A DNA stretch of 64,000 nucleotides from NCBI GenBank assembly GCA_963575745.1, contig CAUYUJ010002102.1, positions 288,239-352,238 of the forward strand, given 5' to 3'. The position numbers and the translations under genes are program-made. Below, one piece after another: positions 9,771 through 19,059 of this stretch (position 1 is the first letter of the stretch; each line of letters opens with the position of its first letter). Source of the DNA: Prorocentrum cordatum. Taxonomy: Eukaryota > Sar > Dinophyceae > Prorocentrales > Prorocentraceae. The notes below the pieces were generated by a model, which made no database searches, was not told the DNA's origin, and was given only the letters and a program-made list of their open reading frames with translations.

Positions 9771-10680
9771 GATGAGAAGGAACACGAGAAGGAGGATGAG
9801 GAACTGGAGGAGTAGGAGAGGAGAAATAGTAATAAGATGATCCGGAGGAGGTCCAGGAGAAGGGGGATGAAGAAAAGGGGGTGTTGGAGAGGCAGGGCAC
9901 TTGATGGTGAGCAGGAGGGGGAATACTAAGATAATGAGGATGAGGTCTAGGAGGAAACGGAGGGGCAGCAGCGGGAGGCTTAGGAGGTGCAGGGGGGGAG
10001 ACACGCAAGAAGGGCGGTGGCAACAGAAGTATTGTCAGGATGAGGAGGAGGCATGTGGGTATGGGTGGGGGTGGGTTGGAGGAGACATCTTGCACCTCCG
10101 TACCAGCACCGCAGTACTACTACTCTCTCCCTCGCGGGCTTCTCCGCTTTTTGTTTTTCATCGCACCTTCTGCGCCGCTGAGTCTGCACCAAGGTGTGAA
10201 GAGTTCCAGCTTAGTATTGTTCGTGCGTGTCTAATAAGACGCATCAGCATCAGCTGTACAGCTTAGTCCGATTACCGCCAAACTGAGGTTGACTAGGCCA
10301 TCCATTGCGAATGCGACCAGGACGCTGATGTAAGTACCACTTCGGGCTCTGGGGGGCTCTGATTTTTGGGCGGCTCCTCATATCCAGGTCGAGTGGTCTG
10401 TTCGTGGCTGGGGTTCGCCCGCGGCCAGAGCAATCCCCTCTTGGTCCTCCTTGTGTCTGCCTCACATCAGCACGGGGACTGTAGGAGCAGGGTGTGTGTG
10501 TGTGTGTCGGATGGGCGGGAGGGGGAAGAGAGGGCGAGGAGGTGGAGAGCATGTCTTTGTCGACTGCTGTTTTTTTCCAGGAGGCGGGGCAGGCGAGGGA
10601 ACGAGCCCGAGGGGGGAGGGCGGGGCTGGGCACTGCGCGGCGCCAGGGCGCGCGCACTCGCCGCGCGCACAGAGTACGCA
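9771..10680. other. Gene-free stretch, no recognisable feature
   Basis: Purine-rich sequence to about 10080, then mixed sequence. A short GT run occurs near 10490. I see no exon with both splice signals and no domain motif. Confidence 0.5.
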
Positions 10681-10681
10681 G

Positions 10682-10965
10682 CGGAGATGCGGCTGGTGGT
10701 GCTGATGCTGATGATGATGATGATGACGGCCACGTGGTGAGGCTAAGGATGATGATGTTGCTGCCGATGAGGCTGATCGCGCTGGTGATTCGGGTGAAGA
10801 TGACGATGACGACGACGATGATGCTGAGGATGTTGATGATGATTCGGATTGTGATTACGATTATGATTCGGATTACGCTTACGATGATGATACTGGTGGT
10901 GATGATGATGCTGATGATGATAACGATGACGATGGCGATGGCGATGGCGATGGCGATGATGATGC

Positions 10966-11003
<38 letters not shown>

Positions 11004-11540
11004 GTGACGATGATGCTGATGAGGATGATGAGAAGAAGGATGATGATGATGATGATGAAGATGAGGATAGTGATGCTGGTGACGATGATTATAATGATGA
11101 TGACATGGTGATGACGATGACGGTGATGACGATGGTGGTGGTGATGACGATGAGAAGGAGGAGGATGAGGAGGACGATGCTGATGCTGCTGTTGATGATG
11201 ATAACGATCATGATCACGATCATGATGATGATGCTGATGGCGATGATGATAATGATGATGATGATGATGATGCTGATGATAATGATGCTCATGATGCTGC
11301 TGACGATGATGATGCTGATGATAATGATGGTGATGGTGGTGGTTGTGGTGGCGGTGGTGGTGATGCTGATGCTGATGCTGATGATGATGACGATGATGAT
11401 GTTGTTGATGATGATGAACATGATGCTGATGATGGTGATGATGATGATGATGCTGCTGCTGATGATGATGCTGATGATGATGATGATGATGGTGGTGATG
11501 GTGATGCTTATGATGATGCTGATGATGATGATGACGAGGA
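10682..11540. repeat. Very long (GAT/GAC/GCT)n trinucleotide array
   Basis: About 850 bases of ATGATG with GACGAT, GCTGAT, GGTGAT and GGCGAT interruptions, read as His/Gln or Met/Ile runs depending on frame. All three frames are open on the minus strand for long distances because the array lacks stops. It is followed by GGA repeats to about 11820. Confidence 0.9.
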
Positions 11541-11856
11541 GGAGGATGAGGAGGAGGAGGAGGAGAAGGAGGAGCAGGAATAAAAAGAGGCGGATGAGGA
11601 GAAGGTGGATGATGAAGAGAAGGATTAGGACGAGAAATCATATGACAAGCAATCGCCTCTCGTGGGCGTGAATGGGAAGATGACGAAAAGGAAAGAGGAG
11701 GAGGAATACGAGGAGAGGAGGAGGAGGAGGAAGAGGAGGAGGAGTCAGACGTAGGAGTGAGTACGCGAAGGGGGGGAGGAGGAGAAGGAGGTGGAGGAGG
11801 AGGAGGAGGAGGAGAATGAGGACACGCGTCCACATCTCAGCCGTGAGCCCGCCTCA

Positions 11857-11990
11857 GCAGAGGGTGACTTGGGCAGGCCAGATAGAGGCCTGGGAGTCGG
11901 TGGTGCAGTTCAGCATGTACGTCTGCTACTGCATGTTCATGGACGGGGGGTCGTGGCGCCTCCTCGCCCCCAGGAGCAGCGCCGCGCTCC
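11857..11990 (+). other. Candidate exon (membrane-protein-like peptide)
   Basis: After GCCTCAGCAG (acceptor) the frame reads RVTWAGQIEAWESVVQF followed by SMYVCYCMFMDGGSW. The Trp, Tyr and hydrophobic content is very different from the surrounding GGA repeat and GC-rich DNA. It could be an exon of a membrane protein, but I cannot assign a family or the donor. Confidence 0.3.
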
Positions 11991-12004
11991 GACGAGACAA
12001 AACG

Positions 12005-12130
12005 GCATGAGCAGCCTGCGCGGAGTTCTTGGACCTGCGCTGGCCCCCCCCCCCGCCGGCGCCTCTGGCGCCCATCCTTGGCGCGCTCGGTGCGCCAGGG
12101 AGGGGCGCGGCGCGGAGCCAAGCAGTCCTC
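12005..12130. repeat. MITE-like family L, copy 1 (partial)
   Basis: CTGCGCGGAGTTCTTGGACC and GCGCTGG then GGCGCGCTCGGTGCGCCAGGGAGGGG match the left end and centre of the better copy at 41081-41262. The right end is missing. Confidence 0.6.
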
Positions 12131-12370
12131 GCGGGCCTCCGAGAGCTTGTGTGTTGTTTTTTTTTTTTTGTTTCCCCCTCTCTGCACGAGAACAGTTCCG
12201 CGCCGTGGTGGTGATCCAGCCGCGGCCGGGAGCTTTTCGCGGCGCGGGCCCCTGGAGCTCTCGACCCGGATCCCCGAGCCGGCGGGGCCTGCTTCTCTCC
12301 GCGGGTCAGTTGTTTTTCCGTGGCCCAGGGAGCGCTTCCCCCCCCTCGAGGGCCGAAAGGGCGCCCAAGA

Positions 12371-12516
12371 TGATGGGCTTGTTTTCCACCACCACCACCA
12401 TAAGTTGGAAGGGGGAAGGAGGTGGAGGATGAGGCGGAGGAGGAAGAAGAGGGGGAGGAGGACCCCCTCCTCCCTCCAACTTATGGTGGTGGTGGTGGTG
12501 GAAAACAAGCCCATCA
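12371..12516. mobile_element. MITE family B, copy 2 (perfect 5-bp target duplication)
   Basis: The same terminal inverted repeats as 8293-8441 (TGATGGGCTTGTTTTCCACC), with a GGA/CTC-rich centre. The flanking direct repeat is CAAGA at 12366-12370 and 12517-12521. No ORF. The near-identical TIRs suggest recent activity. Confidence 0.9.
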
Positions 12517-12765
12517 CAAGAACACCCGTCCCATGGTTTTCACGACACTTGGAGGTAGGCGTCAGTGCCGGGGGCACTCCTGGATCCGGAAGGTCGGGGC
12601 ATAGCGTCTGTTGCCAACACATCTTGGTTCGCAGACCGCAGGCGCGCTCGAAAGTTGATTGCATTACGGGGGAGGGGGCAGGGGGAGAAGGACAAGGCCG
12701 AGGGGGGGGCGTAGGAGGAGGAGTGGAATGGCCAGTGGCATGACCGTGGGACCAAAGCAGACTGA

Positions 12766-13392
12766 CTACAGTGAGCAGTCTGACGCCTCGTCTGCACACG
12801 AAGCCCAACCGCTGGGGCCGGCATTGCGCCGTGCTGTTCGGCCCCTCAACTCGATCACCCAAACGAGGTCACAATCAGGCAAACCAAAGCACTTCAGCAC
12901 CAGCTGCTTCTGCTGCGCGGCCGTCTGGGGGGGCAACGGAAAGGGGTGGCCACAGTAGGCTACCTCGCTGCCTGCCCTCGGCCCTCTATAAGACCACCGA
13001 GGGTTGTTCACACAATGGTCGTAATCGTAATTCTTCGACCCCCGGTATTCCCGTTGGGGCGCACAGGTGCAAAATAGGCTGACCAGAGCGGCGTCGCGGA
13101 ACCGGCCGTCGGTCACAAGGCGCAGCTGCTCACCTTGTGTCGCTCCAGCTCTGGCGCCCTTACGACTGCCACTCATAGTGGCGCTGGGCGTCTTGCTGGT
13201 CAAATCACCTCCACGAAGGAGGCACAATACTACACGATGGCCGGGTCTCTCCCGACTGCCCGAGCTCAGCACCCAAACGGCCAGTCTACACTGGGGGTCC
13301 ATGCCAAGAAACACCCTGCTTGCCTCCAGGGTGCCTTGGATTTCTTGGGTTTGGATGGTTTTGTCGTAGAAAGCGTGCCGTGCCCACACCAA
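12766..13392 (-). CDS. Hypothetical protein, about 208 aa
   Basis: An open frame with balanced amino-acid use, clearly different from the homopolymeric frames around it. Readable stretches include EIQGTLEASRVFLGMDPQC, HRVVLCLLRGGD, NYDYDHCVNNPRWSYRGP and EVAYCGHPFPLPP. It has eleven or so cysteines and many Trp/Tyr/His residues, and no signal peptide or membrane span. I do not recognise the family. The Met at 13392 is the first in the frame, but the true start could lie in an upstream exon. It may be a host gene or an orphan retroelement domain. No RBS-like logic applies in this eukaryote. Confidence 0.45.
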   Translation of the reverse strand: MVWARHAFYDKTIQTQEIQGTLEASRVFLGMDPQCRLAVWVLSSGSRERPGHRVVLCLLRGGDLTSKTPSATMSGSRKGARAGATQGEQLRLVTDGRFRDAALVSLFCTCAPQREYRGSKNYDYDHCVNNPRWSYRGPRAGSEVAYCGHPFPLPPQTAAQQKQLVLKCFGLPDCDLVWVIELRGRTARRNAGPSGWASCADEASDCSL

Positions 13393-13477
13393 ACATCGAT
13401 GGACGTCCTGGGGTCTCAGGGCTGGTTTTCTTGTGGAAAATCTCTTGTCTTCGGGCTCCTACTGCACAAACACGTCG

Positions 13478-13640
13478 GCGGCGAGCGAGGGGGGGAAGCT
13501 GCGAAGTCCTCGCGCCTTTGAGAAGCTTCCCGCGTTTTCGGGGAAGGCTTGGATAAGCTCTCGGAAGCCCGGGGGACTCCCGAGCCTTCTGAGAAGGCCC
13601 GCTCCTTCTTACTTCGCCCGCTGGCTCGCCGCCGAGAATG
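13478..13640. repeat. Dispersed repeat family J, copy 2 (inverted ends)
   Basis: Left GTCGGCGGCGAGCG and right GCTGGCTCGCCGCCGAGAA are inverted. The interior, TTTTCGGGGAAGGCTTGGA..CCCGGGGGACTCCCGAGCC, matches 8740-8810. Confidence 0.6.
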
Positions 13641-13737
13641 AGCATCGCACAATCAAATTCATGTGCCAGATCGAGCCTAGGTAAACGTACTTTCGTAGAG
13701 AGATGAGAGAGAGAGAGAGAGAGAAACAAATAACTAG

Positions 13738-14196
13738 ATGCAACCACCCATACATCCAGCGCCTCGATTTGTTTCGAGACACGGGCCCACGACCTCTCGA
13801 CCACTTCCCTGGGACAGGTTTTCCGTCCCGAGTCGTTCTTTGACGGTCCCGAGGCCCGTCAAGGGCCCCGAGAGGCCCGGAAACCATGAAGAAGCAGGGT
13901 CTCGATGTTCAAGAGGCGCCGGATGTTTGGGTGCGTAGGCCCTGACACGACGTCTAGTACGATCAGACATCTTGCTGCCAGAAATCAAGGGGCACACCCG
14001 TCGTCGACTTCGAGCCTCGCAGGGTGCCCCCAGGGCTCTGTGGGCCCATCGGGGGATCAGAAACTCCCGCGGAGCGCTCGGGGCCCTTCAACAGACGACT
14101 CGTGATGGAAAGCCAGTCCTGGGGAAGTGGTCGAGGGGTCGGGAGCCCGTGTCTCGAAGCAGATCGAGGCGCTGGATGCCTGGGTGGATCGCCCCC
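13738..14196. mobile_element. Foldback element, family F (arms about 100 bp)
   Basis: The left arm, about 13738-13838 (CAGCGCCTCGATTTGTTTCG, ACACGGGCCCACGACCTCTC), is the reverse complement of about 14093-14196 (CCCGTGTCTCGAAGCAGATC, GAGGCGCTGGATG). The interior contains the same GGTCCCGAGGCCCGTCAAGG seen at 3300 and, inverted, at 35370. A (GA)n tract at 13705-13726 lies just outside the left arm. No transposase frame. Confidence 0.75.
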
Positions 14197-15040
14197 TCCT
14201 CCTTGGCCTGGCCAGGGCGCCCCCCATCCTCAGAGCACCCCCCACGCTGCAGGCGGCCCCTGCCTCGCCCTCCTCCGCCAGCCGCTGTCGCGGGGCCGCC
14301 GCTGCGCCGCTGCGCCTCCTCCGCTCTCGGCCCCCGTCGGGCGCGCGCGCGGGGGGGGGGGCAGACCCAGAACGCGAAGATCGAGAGGTGGTGGAAGGAC
14401 AAGGTGGACAATATGGCCGATTCGGCGCCCCGCGCGCGCTTTTTTGCAGAGGGGGCGATGTGGGAGAGGGAAGCGCACAGACACGAATGACTCACTGCGT
14501 GGAGCGCCCCGTGTGTGCATCTCATGTTTTGTGTCATGCCATAGTGAGCATCTGTTCATGAGCGCTCGACTATAACAGCGCGTCCACATGGGCCACAGGG
14601 CCGACGAAGACGAGTGAATCCTAATACGAGTGAGTGAGTAAGTATGAGTCAGAGTGAGCTTTGAGTATGCTTGAATATGAGCCTCCCATTCATTCCCCCT
14701 CCTCAGCTGCCAGGTCGTGCCCTTCTCAGTCTGTGGTAATGTGCGTATGTTTTAGGATACTTAGCAGTGGGATCTGTAAAACGAGCGTTTTGCCACACAA
14801 GGCCATATGTGCATTTCATGTTGTAGGGTAGTGCCACGGCGAGCACCTGTCCATGATAGTTGTTTGCTCCACGAGCGCGTCCATGTGAGCGTCGAGCACA
14901 CGTGCGCGCAGCGCGGCTGCACATCCACCACGTGCACGCATTCATTCACATGCATATGCCCGCGCATCTTTTGTTTTTCTGTCAAGACAACGAATTCCTT
15001 CGGCGCCGCGTCCGAAGCACCAGGGGGAGAACTGTACGAA
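14197..15040. other. Gene-free stretch with one weak candidate exon
   Basis: A GGGGGGGGCAG acceptor at about 14355-14364 precedes a frame reading TQNAKIERWWKDKVDNMADS, which could be a short exon of unknown identity. The rest, including the AT-richer part 14560-14760, holds nothing I recognise. Confidence 0.3.
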
Positions 15041-15044
15041 TGAC

Positions 15045-15260
15045 AAGTGCTTCAAACGGCACCTCGCGACCTGCACCTCAGCTTTAACCGTCCGCACTTC
15101 GCACCGGGCCTAGCTGGCAACGCCAACAGAAGTCGCGGGTACATGACGTGCAAAAGGCAAATGCTACGAATGGCACCCTCGCGGTTTGCACCTCGGCTTC
15201 GGCCGTCCGCACTTGGCATCGGGCTTCGCTGGCAACGCAAGAAGAAGCCTTCTGCGCTTG
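15045..15260. repeat. Tandem and dispersed repeat of about 115 bases
   Basis: Two neighbouring copies, with GGCACC at 15058 and 15173, share CTCGCGxxxTGCACCTC and CCGTCCGCACTTxGCAxCGGGC. A third copy lies at about 16025-16105 and a shortened one at 15255-15275. Not coding. Confidence 0.65.
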
Positions 15261-15441
15261 GCATCGGGGCGAAGGGCCAGAGGCACGACGCGAATCACTA
15301 CATCTGTGACCTCATATCTGCCAGCTGTGCCATGTCGGGCTCTTGTTCGGCCCCCTCCGCGATGTCCCGCGCGTCGCCCAGCGCCCCGTTGACGCCGTCG
15401 CCTTCGTTCGCAGCCGCGCTGGAATAAGAACCGCGCCTTTC

Positions 15442-15562
15442 CAGCACCTGAATATGGTCATCGATCGTCTCGTAAACGGCGCCGTCATCCAGCAATTGAG
15501 ATACGGCCGCCTCTGTCTCCGAGGGCCACAGGCCAACTCCGTTGCTGCGAAGGTGCACCGAT
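15442..15562 (-). CDS. Possible RPA32 (RPA2) C-terminal winged-helix exon
   Basis: On the minus strand, after TTGCGCAG (acceptor), the frame reads SVHLRSNGVGLWPSETEAAV then SQLLDDGAVYETIDDHIQVL. RPA32, the middle subunit of the single-stranded-DNA-binding replication protein A, ends in a winged helix whose last strand has the pattern (L)..EG.IYSTIDDDH. The match to VYETIDD is suggestive but short. Another minus frame at about 15580-15735 (STTATSSGASAAAV.., ARALDSLLAWL) could be the Ser/Ala linker and first helix of the same protein, although I could not find a phase-compatible junction. The OB fold is not seen in the window, so this may be a fragment. Confidence 0.3.
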
Positions 15563-16014
15563 CTGCGCAACGTGCTCCGACAGTCGAATCTCCGCCCACG
15601 GGAGCCAGCCATGCCAGAAGGCTGTCTAGCGCCCGAGCAAAGCGCGCGTCTGCGCTGACAGCGGCAGCGCTTGCCCCCGAGGACGTCGCAGTGGTCGAGC
15701 CTTGATTTGCACTCTCTGGCGCTTCTCCTAAAGCAATTCGCAGGAAGACCTGTCGAATGTCGGCGGAACCGCGCCCAGCGCCTTGGAGACCTCGTCGTCT
15801 TCCCCCCGTCCGCGGCGCCGTGCTAAGCATGGGCGTTTCCGACCGAAGAAGTGAGACTGCGTTCAATGAGTATAGAGATGGTGGGTCCGATGGGCGACCT
15901 CCGCTTCGAGCCAAGACTGCGTCGATGATGATTCTTACCGGACTACGTTTCGACGGGATAAAGATGCTCGATGTGTTCCAGAGGCTAAGATTTCTCGTGG
16001 CGCCGCGTCCAAAG

Positions 16015-16110
16015 CACCCAAGGAGCAGCGCTAAATGGCACCCTTGCAGTTTGCGCCTCGGCCCTGGCCGCCCGCACTTGGCATCGGGCTTCGAAACCCG
16101 GCATGGGCTG
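16015..16110. repeat. Third copy of the 115-base repeat
   Basis: GGCACCCTTGCAGTTTGCGC.. and GGCCGCCCGCACTTGGCATC match the copies at 15045-15260. Confidence 0.6.
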
Positions 16111-16287
16111 TCGAAGTTTAACGCCCGCGCAGACAAGCAGCCGTCTACCGTCTACACTGGGCGTCGGGCTTTGCAGTGCGAGGCAAGCGGCAGAGGGATC
16201 TGGGCAAACAGTGCCGTCCGCACGGGGCATCGGGCGGGAAGGACTACGGGCCGTCACTCTTCCTCAGGAGGCGCCATCCCCCCGCCT

Positions 16288-16904
16288 GAGACATCTTCAA
16301 AATCTGATCTGGAAGCCAAGGATGTTGGGCATGAACACAAGCAGACTGCCTGGGACATCCCCACAAACTGGCCGCGAACGGGCCCGTGAAAACACCCCTG
16401 GCGGCTCCCGCTGGGGGTGCTGAAACCAGCGCCCCGCCTGAGACATCTTCAGAATCTAATTTGAAAACCAAGGATGTTGGGCATGAAAACGAGCAAACCG
16501 CTTGAGACATCCCCACAAACTGGCCGCGAACGGCCCGTGAAAACACCCCTGGCGGCTCCTCTTTGGGGGTGCCGAAACCAGCGCCCCGCCTGAGACATCC
16601 CCAGAATCTGATCTGAAAGCCAAGGATGTTGGGCATGAGCGCAAGCAAACTGCTTGAGACATCCCCACAAACTGGCCGCGAACGGGCCCGTGAAAACACC
16701 CCTGGCGGCTCCCGATATGGGTGCTGAAATCAGCGCCCCGCCTGAGACATGTTCAGAATCTGATTTGAAAACCAAGGATGTTGGGCATGAAAACAAGCAA
16801 ACCGCTTCAAACATCCCCGCAAACTGGCCGCGAACGGGCCCGTGATAACACCCCCAGCGGCTCCCCTTATGGGCGCTGAAACCAGCGCCCCGCCTGAGAG
16901 GGAG
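16288..16904. repeat. Tandem array with 152-bp unit, four copies
   Basis: The unit starts at GAGACAT at positions 16288, 16440, 16592 and 16744, and the pattern CGCCCCGCCTGAG recurs again at 16883-16895, so the period is exactly 152. Each unit contains CCAAGGATGTTGGGCATGA, ACTGGCCGCGAACGGGCCCG and ACACCCCTGGCGGCTCC. The period is not a multiple of three, so the minus-strand frames running through it are not a conserved protein repeat. Confidence 0.95.
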
Positions 16905-17014
16905 AAGGGGAATGCCTCTCAGAAGGAGGCTGCTTCTCAAAAGGCGCGGGCATTGTCCATTGATAAAAGGGCCAGCGCCCTCTAAGGAGAGGGGGCGCTT
17001 CTCTCCCCTGTTTT
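16905..17014. repeat. Hairpin/MITE-like family M, copy 1
   Basis: GGGGAATGCCTCTCAGAAGG at the left pairs with AGAGGGGGCGCTTCTCTCCC at the right. The centre has GCGCGGGCATTGTCCATTGATAAAGGGCC, as in the copy at 27255-27390. A related hairpin is at 63197-63326. Confidence 0.6.
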
Positions 17015-17069
17015 ACCCTTGTCGTCTCGGTCCTTCCTGTGTCAGCCTCCTTCGCCTAGCTCGCGCCAG

Positions 17070-17164
17070 ACGGCCTTTGCGAAACTGGACACAGACGGTG
17101 ACGGGCTCATCAGCAAGGAGGAGGCGAAGGCGGACAATGCCCTCGCAAAAGAGTTCGACAAGGC
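17070..17164 (+). CDS. EF-hand exon (first EF-hand of a probable Ca2+-binding protein)
   Basis: Following CTCGCGCCAG (acceptor) the frame reads TAFAKLDTDGDGLISKEEAK and then ADNALAKEFDKA. The loop DTDGDGLISKEE has Asp at positions 1, 3 and 5, Gly at 6, Ile at 8, Ser at 9 and Glu at 12, so all calcium ligands are present. The frame stays open to 17216, but beyond 17164 it runs into low complexity. A GT donor at 17165 would leave the codon split after two bases. That matches the acceptor at 28120, where a second EF-hand starts. EF-hands come in pairs, and the junction would give 21 residues between the loops, normal for such pairs. The 5' exons are not identified. Confidence 0.65.
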
Positions 17165-18120
17165 GTGCCGACCCTCTCCCCCTTCGAAGGAGGAGTCAAG
17201 CAATGAGGGAGGGTGAGGAGGGGGGAGGATTGGCGGGGAGATGGTGGATGAGGACGAGCACGAGGACGAGGACGAGGAGGAGGAGGAGGAGGAGGAAGAG
17301 GAGGAGGAGGAGGAAGAGGAGGAGGAGGAGGGGGAGGAGGAGGAGAGAGAGCAGACGGGGGAAGGGGGGAGGAGCAGCAGGAGGAATGTGCAGGGGAAGG
17401 ATGGAGTTTTGTTGCGGAGATGCGCGCACGGATGAACAGCTGAACAGTGAGACGTTCGATTCTCCCTGTCCGAAACGGCGTTGGATTGCTTGGCTCGGGC
17501 AGGGTGCCCTGGTCGTTTGCCTCGAGCGAGGTCGTCCAAGCTAGACTTCGCAGCTTCCCGCAGGGGGCTGGAGAAGGAGGGAGGAGCAGAAGGAGGAGGA
17601 TGAGGAGGCCAACAAGGACAGCAACCTGGCGATGTCCCCTATGCCGAGAGTTGAAGGGCAGAATGGGACAGACAATGCCTCCGGGTGACCTCTGTTGTTC
17701 AAGAGGCCTGCGCCGTTCCGCCAGCCCCAAGAAGAGGCGCGGAGGCCACGGTCGAGGCGCCGTGGGCTTCTCGGGCACTGATTCTCTGGGGACTCTTGCG
17801 GGCGTCTTGGAGCTGTTTGGGGGCCGGGTGGAGCCTCCTGGAGGCAGTTTTGAAGCGTCTCGGGGGCCGTTCTGGAGTCTCTCTTGGGCCTCTTGGGGGC
17901 CTCTGGGGGCTTCTTCTGGGTGACCTCTGTTATCAACATGTCGGTGGAGTGATTCGGCGGTTGTTCCCTACACGTTCTGATGAATGGGGGAGGACCCGAT
18001 GCCTCAGCCTTGCTCCCTCTCCGCCTCCGCTGGCCTTACCCCAACTCCCCGGCTTAGCGAAAACGCAACAAATTGCAAGCGCGTCGTTGCTCCAATGGCA
18101 GCATCGGCCTCTCGGGGCCG
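17165..18120. repeat. Low-complexity stretch: (GGA)n and a CTTGGGGG array
   Basis: GGA/GAG repeats at about 17265-17350, and CTCTTGGGGGC-type degenerate tandem units at about 17775-17915. No exon is visible. If the EF-hand exons belong together, all of this is intron. Confidence 0.6.
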
Positions 18121-18124
18121 TTCT

Positions 18125-18275
18125 TCAAGGGAGGATAAAATCACTCCGACCCCGATAATCGGCGTCTACCAAACGGCCCTGGGTGTTTTCTACACAGCCC
18201 TGCCCTGTTCGATTCCTTCCTTGGGTGCGTCTGTTAAATGGCCTTGCTGGTCGGTGTGCTTGCTATGAGGGTGGA
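18125..18275. repeat. Dispersed repeat family N, copy 1
   Basis: CTACCAAACGGCCCTGGG.., TTCGATTCCTTCCTTGGGTG and CGTCTGTTAAATGGCC closely match 43805-43945. Not coding. Confidence 0.7.
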
Positions 18276-18389
18276 TGTTCTGCTCTCTGGTTCCCTGGGC
18301 GACGAGAGCTGTGCACGGGCACCTATCCTGGCCAGGCTCACCCCGGGCCCCAGACCAGGCACACAGTCAAAAGCCCTAATAAGGACGCG

Positions 18390-18530
18390 CGACTTTGCTC
18401 AGGGTACCCTGGCGTCCTTGCGCTCCCTTGCTCTTGCGTCCTTGAGGTTTTCGTCGTCCGCCGCCCCAAGAATCCCAACTTCGGCTTCCAAGGGTCTCGC
18501 GTCCTTACCGCGCGTCCTTACTAGGGTTTT
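18390..18530. repeat. Dispersed repeat family O, copy 1
   Basis: AACTTCGGCTTCCAAGGGTC and CGCGTCCTTACCGCGCGTCC match 37870-37925, which lies next to the inserted element at 37941. I see nothing coding between 18530 and 19060. Confidence 0.6.
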
Positions 18531-19059
18531 TGACCGTACCTGCTTCCAGGGCCAGGCCAGGAATCACAAACGAACAGCACGCACCCATACCCACAAGGGG
18601 GGTCGGATTGAGCAAGACTGGCTGTGGTGGATGCGGGCTGTCGGACCCCAGCGGAGTCTCCCGTTCGAGCGGGGACCCCCCTCCGACAGCACGCCTCCAG
18701 AGCCCCCTTCCGTGCCTCCCATGGGTATGGGGTGCGCTGTTCGCTCGTCAAGGAAACGTGGACTGGACAGATCCTTGGTCCAACGTGGGCCTGGCCAGGG
18801 CTGGTGTACACGCCAGTCGTTGGACGCAGGTGTGTGTTCGGGAGGTCCAGATTCCAGCCTGCTTCAAGCGCCTTCCTGCCTCAGGCGTCGATGCGTGCTT
18901 GCTGTGGGCGGGCCCGAGTCCGCTCTTTCATCCGCCTTCCTGCTTCATGTTTCCACCTACTTCCGACTGGCGGGTATGCGTGCGTCAGGAGGGAAAGCAC
19001 ACACGGGCACAAATAAACGTCGATCCCCCGGAGCATAGAAACATTTGGAAGTGGAGGGG

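Noticed and set aside
10250-11833. 500-codon frame of His/Ile runs on the minus strand
   Set aside because: It is a direct product of the (GAT)n array; composition and openness in several frames show it is not a protein.
16288-16904. CRISPR-like direct repeats
   Set aside because: The whole 152-bp unit is repeated without unique spacers; it is a tandem repeat in a eukaryote.
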